Origin: DAIMZI01 sp036734025
Lineage (GTDB): Bacteria > Pseudomonadota > Alphaproteobacteria > Rhizobiales > Rhodomicrobiaceae
DNA length: 64,000 nt
Reading direction: 5' to 3'
Assembly: GCA_036734025.1 (NCBI GenBank)
Contig: DAIMZI010000009.1
Location: 1-64,000, forward strand
Below the pieces are notes generated by a model. The model had not been told where the DNA came from. It did no database searches and saw nothing but the letters and a program-made list of their open reading frames with translations. This document shows, in pieces, positions 1 to 10,095 of the stretch (positions within the stretch are counted from its first letter, which is position 1; each line of letters starts with the position of its first letter). A program made the position numbers and the translations under genes.

Positions 1-1872
<1,872 letters not shown>

Positions 1873-1945
1873 TCCGGTGAACTTTTGTTAACCGAATCGG
1901 TTGCTGAATTGCGTTATGACTGAATTAACGCATGGCGAGGATGAC

Positions 1946-2524
1946 ATGCGCGTTGTTTCGATCTTTCTGACGGCCGCAGCAGCGGCGCTGATGGTCTGGA
2001 GCGCGGCAGCACGCGCCCAGCAAGGCGCTGATCGCGGCGACATCACCTTTTCGCTTGGTTCGGTAACGCCGCGGATCGCTGCCCAGCCCTGCACCCAGTC
2101 AGCTTTTTCGGCTGTAACTCACCGAACGGGCTCGGTGCTTGGCGAACTCAACGAGAAGCAGGCCGACCTCTTCCGCGCCAGACTGGAAATGCTGCGCGCC
2201 AGCAATGGCTGGAGCGAACGGGAAATGCTGGTCTATGCCGGCCCGATGATGCAGGACGAGGCGGTGCTTGCGATCGACGCGCAAAATCAGCGACTGGTCA
2301 GTGAACTGACCAGCCTGTCGCATGACGGTGCGCAGGGCAGGGATCAGCGCTGCAAGATGCTTGAGCGTGTCGAGGCGATCATGGCCCAACTCATCGCAAA
2401 TACCCGCAAGAGATGGCGGCTTCTGCTGGCCGGTATCGATACCGCCCTGATCAGCGCCGACCAGGCGAGCGCGCTTGCCAGCGATGACGTGCTTGCCAGC
2501 GATGGTCTGGTTTTGCAAGACTGA
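1946..2524 (+). CDS. Secreted helical protein of unknown function
   Basis: I do not recognise a family. The start at 1946 is chosen because the product (192 aa) then begins with a clean signal peptide: MRVVSIF, a hydrophobic Ala-rich core, and AAARAQQ near residues 20-26, with GCGAGGA a few bases upstream. An in-frame TTG at 1901 would add 15 polar residues in front of the signal and is unlikely. The mature part is mostly predicted helical and has two cysteines, one in AAQPCTQS and one in DQRCKML, which could pair in the periplasm. The middle is rich in Glu, Arg and Leu. A 13-bp palindrome, AACCG-AAT-CGGTT, lies at 1890-1902, within the short gap after parC. Probably periplasmic. Confidence 0.7.
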   Translation: MRVVSIFLTAAAAALMVWSAAARAQQGADRGDITFSLGSVTPRIAAQPCTQSAFSAVTHRTGSVLGELNEKQADLFRARLEMLRASNGWSEREMLVYAGPMMQDEAVLAIDAQNQRLVSELTSLSHDGAQGRDQRCKMLERVEAIMAQLIANTRKRWRLLLAGIDTALISADQASALASDDVLASDGLVLQD

Positions 2525-2645
2525 TCATCGGGCACACGCTCCAGACAGGCGCAGCGCCGCGCCGGTTTGACGCCTGAAGCCTTGCGCCGCTACAGTTGCG
2601 TGTCGCCCCTTGATCGCAGCAACCTCCCAAAAACCAGTTTCATCA

Positions 2646-3791
2646 ATGAGCTTCCAAGATCTGCCCGACTGGCTGAGCGGCCTAATCGAGACCAACGGCT
2701 GGCCCGAATTCACGCTCGTGCTGATCATCCTCGCCGCGATCCTCATCGCCGTCCTGCTTCACGGCGTCCTGAGCGCGGCCATCCAGCGCGCCTTGCGCGG
2801 CAACAGCAGCGCGGCGGCCAACCTGCTTGGGCGCACCCGCGGTCTGACGCGGCTTGCCTTCGTGCTGCTCGGCGTGGCTATCGTGTTGCCGGCGGCGCGG
2901 TTCGACCCGGCTGTCGCCGAAACCATCCGCCGGATGCTGGCAGTCGGGCTTTTCGTGGCGATCGGCTGGGCGGTACTGATCGTCATCGACGCCTGGAGCA
3001 CGGCCACGGCGGCGCGCTACCGGATCGACGTGGAAGACAATCTGCTCGCCCGGCGCATGCATACGCAGGTGCGCATCCTGCGTCGCGGTGCCAGCTTTCT
3101 GACCATCATCGTGACGCTGGCGGCGGTGCTGATGTCGTTTCCGTCGTTTCGCACCTATGGCATCAGCCTGTTTGCGTCGGCCGGTGTAGCCAGCATCGTC
3201 ATCGGCTTTGCCGCGCGCCCCGTGCTCGGCAATCTGATCGCCGGCGTCCAGATCGCCCTTACCCAGCCTATCCGTATTGACGATGTGGTTATCGTCGAAG
3301 GGGAGTGGGGCTGGATCGAGGAGATCAACAGCACTTATGTGGTTTTGCGCCTTTGGGACTGGCGGCGTCTGGTCGTGCCGCTCACCTATTTCATCGAGAC
3401 ACCATTTCAGAACTGGACGCGCGAGACTGCCGCGATCATTGGCACGGTATTCTGGCAGGTCGATTACACGATGCCGGTGGCCGAAATGCGCGCCAAGCTG
3501 GAGGAGTTGGCGGGGCAATCACCGTTGTGGGATGGCCGTGTCGTCAATCTTCAGGTGACCGAGACCGGACCTGCCACGATGACGATCCGCGCCCTGATCA
3601 GCGCCAAGGATTCGCCCACGGCATGGGATCTGCGCTGCGAGATTCGCGAAAAGATGATCACCTGGCTTCAGCAGACCCATCCGCAGGCGCTACCCCGGCT
3701 ACGCGCGGAATTGGCGCCTTCACCGCATGGCAATGAAGCCGCCGGCCCGACGGTCTTTGCCGCCCCGGACCCATCCGCTGGTGCGGCATGA
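2646..3791 (+). CDS. MscS-family mechanosensitive ion channel
   Basis: Predicted small-conductance mechanosensitive channel of the inner membrane, which releases solutes on osmotic downshock. The product is 381 aa. Hydrophobic segments lie at about residues 19-40, 69-88, 100-122 and 152-172. They are followed by the pore helix and beta-domain entry (ASAGVASIVIGFAARPVLGNLIAGVQIALTQP written in parts: GVASIVIGFA, then GNLIAGVQIA), the MscS signature region. The conserved beta domain (PIRIDDVVIVEGEWG, then WDWRRLVVPLTYF) and a soluble alpha/beta tail follow. The ATG at 2646 is preferred to a TTG at 2610, which would add 12 residues. A hairpin lies 4 bases after the stop. No substrate or partner can be read from the neighbours. 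Confidence 0.9.
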   Translation: MSFQDLPDWLSGLIETNGWPEFTLVLIILAAILIAVLLHGVLSAAIQRALRGNSSAAANLLGRTRGLTRLAFVLLGVAIVLPAARFDPAVAETIRRMLAVGLFVAIGWAVLIVIDAWSTATAARYRIDVEDNLLARRMHTQVRILRRGASFLTIIVTLAAVLMSFPSFRTYGISLFASAGVASIVIGFAARPVLGNLIAGVQIALTQPIRIDDVVIVEGEWGWIEEINSTYVVLRLWDWRRLVVPLTYFIETPFQNWTRETAAIIGTVFWQVDYTMPVAEMRAKLEELAGQSPLWDGRVVNLQVTETGPATMTIRALISAKDSPTAWDLRCEIREKMITWLQQTHPQALPRLRAELAPSPHGNEAAGPTVFAAPDPSAGAA

Positions 3792-3795
3792 AAAA

Positions 3796-3819
3796 ACCGG
3801 CCGCTTTGTGACGGCCGGT
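3796..3819. terminator. Bidirectional hairpin terminator
   Basis: ACCGGCCG (3796-3803) pairs perfectly with CGGCCGGT (3812-3819) around an 8-base loop. Six A's before it (3791-3796) give a T-tract for minus-strand transcription; GTTTCG follows on the plus side. It lies between convergent genes (the MscS channel and the BA14K-like protein), so it can serve both, and serves the minus strand best. Confidence 0.75.
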
Positions 3820-3845
3820 CGTTTCGTAGCCAGGTCGATACCTGC

Positions 3846-4259
3846 TTAGCGCAGATACGGACACAGACGGCGATCGCCGCCAAATGTCGTGTACATGCCG
3901 GTATCCCATTCGAATGAACGGAATTCCTCCGCACACCGCTCCCAGCGCCATTCTTCCTCGTACCTGGAGCGAGCCTCGGATTCAGACATGCCCTGGGCGA
4001 TCAACGCGCCGATGATGCCGACGGCCAGACCGGTTCCAAAGGCACGCCGGCGGCCGCGGCGCGCCAGCTGAACCGGTTTTTCACTTTCCGCCTTGATGGC
4101 ATGCTCCATTCCGAGAAGCGCGACGTTGGCCGTCAGTGCCTGATGCATTCTCAGCCCGTGGGCGGTATCGTTCGACTGCACTGCTGCGCCAGCCGTTCCG
4201 GCAAATCCGGCGATGGTCATCGCCAGAAGCCCTGCTCCGATCATGTTATGTAGCTTCAT
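3846..4259 (-). CDS. BA14K-like secreted protein
   Basis: The product is 137 aa with an N-terminal signal peptide (MKLHNMIGAGLLAM to about residue 26, AGAA). A short second hydrophobic stretch, GTGLAVGIIGALIA (about 75-88), follows the basic RRGRRR. The C-terminus reads CAEEFRSFEWDTGMYTTFGG then RRLCPYL. This matches the pattern of BA14K-family proteins (C-x-x-x-[FY]-R-S-[FY]-x-x-x-[ST]-G-x-Y...G..R.C), small cysteine-containing immunoreactive or lectin-like proteins of Rhizobiales. The function of this copy is unknown. It probably ends up in the periplasm or anchored in the inner membrane by the second hydrophobic segment. The 287 bases upstream, shared with the divergent TRAP operon, are AT-rich and probably hold both promoters. 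Confidence 0.72.
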   Translation of the reverse strand: MKLHNMIGAGLLAMTIAGFAGTAGAAVQSNDTAHGLRMHQALTANVALLGMEHAIKAESEKPVQLARRGRRRAFGTGLAVGIIGALIAQGMSESEARSRYEEEWRWERCAEEFRSFEWDTGMYTTFGGDRRLCPYLR

Positions 4260-4546
4260 GACTACCCTTTATCTTTCATGCTTCGATTCCTCGGCAGGAT
4301 CGATAGTTTCTAACATATAGTGATGAATATGAATATCGCCCAAAGGCGGTGAAATCGTGAAGCCCGCCAGGGGCAAAATGAGCCATGCAATTACAAATTT
4401 ATCAGTTGAGGCTGCGCGGGCTAGCACGTAAGCTCCATTGCCAAATGCAAATTCAAGAACGTCGGCTTGAGCGGCGCACTTTCGGGTCAGATGCGATATG
4501 GCCCGATCGACATGAAATGTCTTGAATATCAGTCACGGAGGAAACT

Positions 4547-5527
4547 ATGACGAAAATGTTTAAATTCATTCTCGGGGCGTCTGCTGCCTTGTTCCTTATG
4601 GCAGGCCAGGCTGTCGCCCAGGATCGTACGGGATGGCCTGCCGATATCACCATCGGGACCGCCAGCCAGGGCGGCACCTACTTCGTTTACGGCAACGGCC
4701 TTGCGGCTTTCATAAGTGAAAAACTGGGCATCAACGCGTCCGGCGAAGTGACCGGCGGCCCGGTGCAGAACGTCACGCTGGTGCAGACCGGTGACCATCA
4801 GCTCGGCCAGGTGACCATGGGCCCGGCTTATGAAGCCTGGGTCGGCAAGAGCGAACTGGCGCCCGGCCTTGAGCATAAGGACATCCGTGCACTGTTTCCC
4901 ATGTATCAGACCCCCTTTCAGATCATAGTCCTGAAAAGCTCGGGCATCACCTCGGTGGCTGATCTGGAAGGCAAGCGTGTCAGCGTTGGCCCGGCGGGCG
5001 GTACGCCCGGCACCTACTGGCCGCGCTTTTTCGAAACGCTCGGCGTCAATGCCAATGTCAGCTATGCAGGTGCGGCCGACGCGGCGAGCCAGCTCAAGGA
5101 CGGCCTGATCGACGCATTCGCCTTTGCTGCCGGCATGCCGATCCCGGCCTTCGCCCAGCTCGCGGTGGAAAACGAAGTGGTGATGTTCGGCTTCACGCCT
5201 GATGAACAGGCGAAAGTGCTCGAAGGTCATCCGGCGATGGCGGCATTCACCATTGCAGCCAACACCTATGAAGGCCACGACTACGAGCAGCCGACGGTGG
5301 CCTTGTGGAACTTCATGATCACGCACAAGGACCTGCCGGACAGCCTTGCCTACGAAATCACCAAGCTGGTTCTGGAAAACAATCCACGCATGGTTCAGAT
5401 CCATTCCGCGGCCAAGGACACCTTGCTCGAGAATTGGAGCAAGAACAGCTTCATGCCTTTCCATCCGGGCGCGGTGCGCTACCTGGAGGAAAACGGCTTT
5501 ACGGTTCCGGATAATCTGAAGGGCTGA
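4547..5527 (+). CDS. TRAP transporter substrate-binding protein, TAXI family
   Basis: Periplasmic solute receptor for the fused TRAP permease encoded next. The product is 326 aa with a signal peptide (MTKMFKFILGASAALF to QAVAQ at about residue 25). The TAXI features are clear: ITIGTASQGGTYFVYGNGLA at about 34-53, GGPVQNV, and the P-A-GG-TPGTYW block at about 150-160. A strong Shine-Dalgarno (CACGGAGGAAACT) precedes the ATG. TAXI receptors are commonly assigned to dicarboxylates or glutamate-like acids, but the ligand cannot be told from sequence. A stable hairpin separates this gene from the permease gene, so the receptor mRNA may be the more stable one. Confidence 0.92.
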   Translation: MTKMFKFILGASAALFLMAGQAVAQDRTGWPADITIGTASQGGTYFVYGNGLAAFISEKLGINASGEVTGGPVQNVTLVQTGDHQLGQVTMGPAYEAWVGKSELAPGLEHKDIRALFPMYQTPFQIIVLKSSGITSVADLEGKRVSVGPAGGTPGTYWPRFFETLGVNANVSYAGAADAASQLKDGLIDAFAFAAGMPIPAFAQLAVENEVVMFGFTPDEQAKVLEGHPAMAAFTIAANTYEGHDYEQPTVALWNFMITHKDLPDSLAYEITKLVLENNPRMVQIHSAAKDTLLENWSKNSFMPFHPGAVRYLEENGFTVPDNLKG

Positions 5528-5552
5528 AGTCAGCCAGATTAGTGCCTCAACG

Positions 5553-5591
5553 CAGGCGCGGCGGCGAAGCATTTCTTCGGCGTCGCGCCTG
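5553..5591 (+). promoter_or_regulatory. Intercistronic hairpin in the TRAP operon
   Basis: Arms 5553-5569 and 5575-5591 form a 17-bp stem with two mismatches around the loop CATTT (starting CAGGCGCG, ending CGCGCCTG). It lies between the binding-protein stop (5527) and the permease start (5618). No T-tract follows, so it is more likely an mRNA-stabilising or attenuating element than a full terminator. Confidence 0.65.
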
Positions 5592-5617
5592 AGCATCAGC
5601 ATCACAAGGATCGATGC

Positions 5618-7798
5618 ATGGCAACGCCATCGGATGAAGCCGGACGTGGTGTCGTGACAGCCAGCATATTGCAGGGCGTGGATGCCGAGCCGCAAGCTCC
5701 CAACCAGCGCGCTTTCATCGGCTCCCGGCACTTCATTATCGTCGTTCTGTGCATCGCCTATACCGCATTCCATATCGGCGTGATGAACCTCTATCCGCTG
5801 GAGACATGGACCTACCGGCTCATCCATGTCGCTGGCGGTCTCGTGCTTGGCTTCCTGCTGTTTTCCGCGCATGATTTTTCGGCCGACGCCAAGCCCGCAG
5901 AACAGCGCTCGCCACTGAGTTGGCTCCTGCTTGTGCCGGCTGCTTGCGGCATCATCTACGGGCTTTCATGTCTGGTGATCGCCTGGTTTTTGTGGGTCGC
6001 ACAGGGCCAGACGCAGCCGCCCGCCTTCACGTTCGAGACCTATGGCATTCCCCTGCTTGTGGGCACGTGTCTTGCCATCGTGCATTGCTGGCTGTTCAGC
6101 GATCAGCGCCAGGACCGGTTCAGCCCGGCCGATATACTGCTGGCGCTGTCGGCCATTGCGGTATGTCTATATATCGTATTCAACGCACCGATCCTGCGGT
6201 TGCGCGCGGGCACCGCGCTTGCTCATCCGGCCGACATGCTGGCTTCCATCACCGGCGTGCTCCTGATCCTCGAACTGACCCGCCGGGTTGCCGGCATGGC
6301 GCTCGTGGTCATTGCCGCGGTGTTCGTGTTTTACAGCTTTGTCGGTCCCTACCTGCCGTCGTTCCTGACCCATCGCGGCTACTCGATCGAGCGCTTCTTC
6401 ACGTACATCTATACCGACCAGGGCATTCTCGGCCCGACAACGGCAATTTCATCGACCTACATCATCTTGTTCGTGACCTTTGCCGCCTTTCTGCAGGCCT
6501 CGCGCGTGGGGGAGTATTTCGTCAATTTCGCCTTCGCATCGGCGGGCCAGGCGCGCGGCGGACCGGCCAAGGTGGCGGTGTTCGCCTCCGGCCTGATGGG
6601 CACCATCAACGGCACTTCGGCGGGCAATGTGGTCTCGACCGGCTCGCTGACGATACCGCTGATGAAGAAAGTCGGCTACCGCCCGCAAACCGCCGCCGCA
6701 ATCGAAGCCGCAGCCTCATCTGGCGGGCAGATCATGCCGCCGATCATGGGCGCGGGCGCGTTCATCATGGCCGAGATCACCGGCATTCCCTACACCGAGA
6801 TCGTCGTGGCGGCCATCATCCCGGCGGTGCTCTATTTCGCCTCGGTCTATTTCATGGTCGATTTCGCCGCCGTCAGAACCGGAATGACCGGCCTGCCGCG
6901 CAGCGAACTGCCGAAATTCGCCGAGCTCGCCAAGCAGGTCTACCTGTTCATCCCGATCATCATACTGATCTATGCGCTGTTTGCGGGTTATTCGGTCATT
7001 CGCGCCGGAACATTGGCGATGGGCGCAGCAGCGGTCGTCAGCTGGCTCACGCCACACAAGATGGGGCCGCGCGCGATTCTTTATGCCTTTGAACTGGCCG
7101 CCAGAATGTCGATCCAGCTCGTTGCGGTCTGCGCCGCGGCCGGCATCATCGTCGGCGTCATAGCCCTGACCGGTGTTGGCACGCGGTTTTCGTCCCTGCT
7201 GCTGGCGATCGCCGAGCAGAACCAGCTCATCGCCCTGTTCTTCGCCATGTGCGTTTCCATAATTCTGGGCATGGGCATGCCGACCACCGCCGCCTATGCA
7301 GTCGCCGCGTCGATCATCGCTCCGGGTCTCATCCAGCTTGGCATAGAGCCGCTCATCGCCCACTTGTTCATCTTCTACTACGCGGTCATGTCGGCGATCA
7401 CGCCCCCGGTGGCGCTGGCCGCCTATGCCGGGGCGGCGCTGGCCCGTTCCAACCCCATGAAAACCTCGGTAGAGGCCTTCGTCATCGGGCTGGCGGCCTT
7501 CGTCGTGCCGTTCATGTTCTTCTATTCCCCGGCCCTGCTCATGATCGGCGAATGGTATGACATCCTCCACGTGTTCATCACCGCGAGCCTGGGCATCTAT
7601 CTGCTGGCGGCAGCGGTTCAGGGCTGGCTTTTCGGGGCACTCAACCCGGTACTGAGAACGCTGTTGTTCGCCGCGGCGCTCAACATGATAGCCGGCGGCT
7701 GGGTTTCCGATGGTATCGGCCTGATCACGATGCTCGTGGTCGTTGTGATCCAAAGGCGGCTGGTATCACAGAAAACCCTAGCACGCGGCGCCGACTGA
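5618..7798 (+). CDS. TRAP transporter fused permease (4TM-12TM)
   Basis: Fused small and large membrane subunits (DctQ plus DctM type) of a TRAP transporter, usual for TAXI systems. It drives solute uptake with an ion gradient, using the receptor encoded upstream. The product is 726 aa. Residues 1-40 are a cytoplasmic lead. Hydrophobic segments between about 45 and 205 make the small-subunit part; the rest is the large subunit with many membrane segments. Diagnostic pieces are GLMGTINGTSAGNVVSTG (about 326-343), SSGGQIMPPIMGAGAF (about 366-381), LGMGMPTTAAY (about 549-559) and SAITPPVALAAYAGA (about 592-606). ATCACAAGGATCG precedes the ATG. Substrate unknown. Confidence 0.93.
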   Translation: MATPSDEAGRGVVTASILQGVDAEPQAPNQRAFIGSRHFIIVVLCIAYTAFHIGVMNLYPLETWTYRLIHVAGGLVLGFLLFSAHDFSADAKPAEQRSPLSWLLLVPAACGIIYGLSCLVIAWFLWVAQGQTQPPAFTFETYGIPLLVGTCLAIVHCWLFSDQRQDRFSPADILLALSAIAVCLYIVFNAPILRLRAGTALAHPADMLASITGVLLILELTRRVAGMALVVIAAVFVFYSFVGPYLPSFLTHRGYSIERFFTYIYTDQGILGPTTAISSTYIILFVTFAAFLQASRVGEYFVNFAFASAGQARGGPAKVAVFASGLMGTINGTSAGNVVSTGSLTIPLMKKVGYRPQTAAAIEAAASSGGQIMPPIMGAGAFIMAEITGIPYTEIVVAAIIPAVLYFASVYFMVDFAAVRTGMTGLPRSELPKFAELAKQVYLFIPIIILIYALFAGYSVIRAGTLAMGAAAVVSWLTPHKMGPRAILYAFELAARMSIQLVAVCAAAGIIVGVIALTGVGTRFSSLLLAIAEQNQLIALFFAMCVSIILGMGMPTTAAYAVAASIIAPGLIQLGIEPLIAHLFIFYYAVMSAITPPVALAAYAGAALARSNPMKTSVEAFVIGLAAFVVPFMFFYSPALLMIGEWYDILHVFITASLGIYLLAAAVQGWLFGALNPVLRTLLFAAALNMIAGGWVSDGIGLITMLVVVVIQRRLVSQKTLARGAD

Positions 7799-7886
7799 CA
7801 CCGCTCTGTGCGCCAGACACAGACACGCACGGTACGGATCTGATGATTTATCAGAGCCGGACCGGTGCGCAGGCTGGCTGTCGCGT

Positions 7887-9947
7887 TCAGGCCGCCGCCG
7901 TGTCGCCAGCCACGACCTCATCGGCCAGCTTGCCCGAAAGCTCGGCGAGATGATCGAACCGCGCCGTGAAGCTGGCCACGCCTGCCGTGACGGAGCGCAA
8001 TTCGAGGATGATGTCATGCATCTGCGCCTCGGGGATATACGCCCTGACAATGTCCCACCCCGGCCAATCGGGCCGTGCGTCAAAACCCAGAAGCTGGCCG
8101 CGGCGCGCCGAAACGAGCTGATTGACCTTTGGCGTCGCCTCCGACGGCGTGGCGATCTCAACCGCCATCACCGGCTCCAGCAGCACCGGACCGCATTCCG
8201 GCATACCTTCGGCCATCGCCAGGCGGCCGGCCGAGCGGAACGCCTGCTCCGATGAGTCGACGCTGTGATAGGACCCATCCCTCAGACATGCCGCCACATC
8301 GACCACCGGAAAGCCAAGCGGACCCTCGCCTAGATAGTCCTTGATCCCCGCCTCGACGGCCGGAATGTACTGTCTTGGCACCACACCGCCCGTTATGGTC
8401 TCGCTGAACTCAAAACCCGCGCCGCGCGGCAGAGGGCTGATGTCGATGACCACATCGCCGAACTGTCCGTGTCCGCCTGTCTGCTTCTTGTGCCGGCCGC
8501 GCGCCTGCTTGCTCTTGCGGATCGTCTCCTTGTAGGCCACGCGCCGCTGCCGGGTCTGCGCCGTGATCCCGTATTTGCGCTCCAGCCGTTGAAGCGCCAC
8601 GCGCAAATGCATCTCGCCCTGGCCCCAAAGCTCCATCTGGCCCACATCGGCGTTCTGGACGAACCGTAGCGACCCGTCCTCATCGGTGATCTTTTCCAGC
8701 GCGGCGGTCAGGCGCACCTCGTCCTTGCGGTCGCGCGCGTTGATGGCAAGTCCGTAAACGGGTGCAGCCGGATCAACGCCGACATTCGCCGGAAGCTGCT
8801 GCTGGCCGGCAGCCGGCTTGAGCGCGGTGAGAATATCGCCGGCGGCGGCGCTCTCGACACGGCCGAGCGCGATCACCTCGCCGCGATGGGCAGGCCCGCG
8901 TTTCACCGGTTCCTGGCCATGCAGCGAGAATATGCCCGATAGCCGGTCATCCCCGCGCGGACCATGCATCATGGCGCCATCGGCGACATCGCCGGCAAGA
9001 ACGCGGCACAGCGCCAGCTTGCCGCCATGGGCGGAATGAAAGATCTTGAGCACCGGCAGAGCCGATTTCGCCTGCTCAAGGCCGAGACGCGCCGCGGTCT
9101 GGGCGACGTGCGGCACTTCATGGCGCAGCGCCTTCAACAATCGCAGGATGCCATGGCCATGCTCCGCCGATCCGATCAGCACCGGACAGATCGTCCCCTG
9201 CCGCATGTCCTCGGCCAGATCATCGAAAACGAGGTCGCGCGGCGGGTCGATGTCCTCCAGCAACTGTTCCATCAACCGGTCGTCATAGTCGGCCAGTTGC
9301 TCCAGCATCGAAAAACGGGCCTCGGCCTCGCGATCGCCCAGATCGGCAGGAATGTCGATCACCTCGCTGGGCGCGTGCTCGCGGTAGACATAAGCGCGCT
9401 CCAGGGCCAGATCGACGAAGCCTGTCGCGATGCCGTTTTCCCATATCGGAATATGGCGCAGCACCAGCGGCAGGCTGCTCGCGGGTTGCAGCACCGGCAG
9501 GATATCGCGCAGCCGGCTCTCGGCCTTGTCGATCTTGTTCAGAAACAGGAAATGGGGGATGCCGCGGGCCTCAAGGCCCTTCAGGATCAGTTGCAGCCCC
9601 GGCACCTTGCGCGGGTCGGGTTCGCAAACGACGATGGCCGCGTCACAGCCGCTGAGCGCCATTGCCGATTCATGCTGAAATTCGACCGATCCCGGACAAT
9701 CAAGAAGGGTGAACCTGTCGCCCAGGAACTCGATCTCGGCGACGTTCATCTCGACGCTCATCTCATTGGCGCGCGCTTCCGGGCTGGCGTCCCCGTACGT
9801 ATTGCCGCTCGTGATGCTGCCTTGTCTGGAGATAGCGCCGGTGCGCAGCAGAATGGCTTCGAGGAGGGTCGTCTTGCCGCTGGAATAGGGACCGACGAGG
9901 GCTACGCATCGCGGACCTCTCGCGGCGGCGCTGCCGGGCTGTGCCAT
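7887..9947 (-). CDS. Elongation factor G-like GTPase lacking the catalytic histidine
   Basis: Translational GTPase of EF-G architecture, 686 aa, close to EF-G's usual 690-700. The P-loop is GPYSSGKT (residues 19-26) instead of GHxDxGKT. Switch II is DCPGSVEF (83-90) instead of DTPGHVDF, so the histidine that activates GTP hydrolysis is a serine (S87). NKID is at 137-140. Domains II to V follow, with a domain IV segment YKETIRKSKQARGRHKKQTG (about 470) and a typical domain V. These changes match the EF-G-like paralogue clade annotated as elongation factor G-like protein, not the essential fusA. The role is unknown; a ribosome-associated or regulatory function is inference. It follows pyk on the same strand after 148 bases. 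Confidence 0.88.
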   Translation of the reverse strand: MAQPGSAAARGPRCVALVGPYSSGKTTLLEAILLRTGAISRQGSITSGNTYGDASPEARANEMSVEMNVAEIEFLGDRFTLLDCPGSVEFQHESAMALSGCDAAIVVCEPDPRKVPGLQLILKGLEARGIPHFLFLNKIDKAESRLRDILPVLQPASSLPLVLRHIPIWENGIATGFVDLALERAYVYREHAPSEVIDIPADLGDREAEARFSMLEQLADYDDRLMEQLLEDIDPPRDLVFDDLAEDMRQGTICPVLIGSAEHGHGILRLLKALRHEVPHVAQTAARLGLEQAKSALPVLKIFHSAHGGKLALCRVLAGDVADGAMMHGPRGDDRLSGIFSLHGQEPVKRGPAHRGEVIALGRVESAAAGDILTALKPAAGQQQLPANVGVDPAAPVYGLAINARDRKDEVRLTAALEKITDEDGSLRFVQNADVGQMELWGQGEMHLRVALQRLERKYGITAQTRQRRVAYKETIRKSKQARGRHKKQTGGHGQFGDVVIDISPLPRGAGFEFSETITGGVVPRQYIPAVEAGIKDYLGEGPLGFPVVDVAACLRDGSYHSVDSSEQAFRSAGRLAMAEGMPECGPVLLEPVMAVEIATPSEATPKVNQLVSARRGQLLGFDARPDWPGWDIVRAYIPEAQMHDIILELRSVTAGVASFTARFDHLAELSGKLADEVVAGDTAAA

Positions 9948-10095
9948 CTGTTTCCTCCATGATTGTTATCGTTGTCCCGCGCGTCGCTTTCGCGGACCAC
10001 GACGGAGCCAATATGGTGGCAAGCACACGTAATGATGGCAAGAAAATAGGCATGTTCAGTCGCCCGGACGCGGCACTGGCTGCGATATGCACAGC

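Noticed and set aside
4529..7753. Long minus-strand open frames (447 and 345 aa) opposite the TRAP genes
   Set aside because: They lie wholly over well-supported transporter genes, are rich in His, Arg and Gln as expected from antisense of GC-rich coding DNA, and match no family.
7839..7855. Hairpin TCTGAT-GATTT-ATCAGA after the TRAP permease
   Set aside because: Only 6 bp with no T-tract; too weak to call a terminator.
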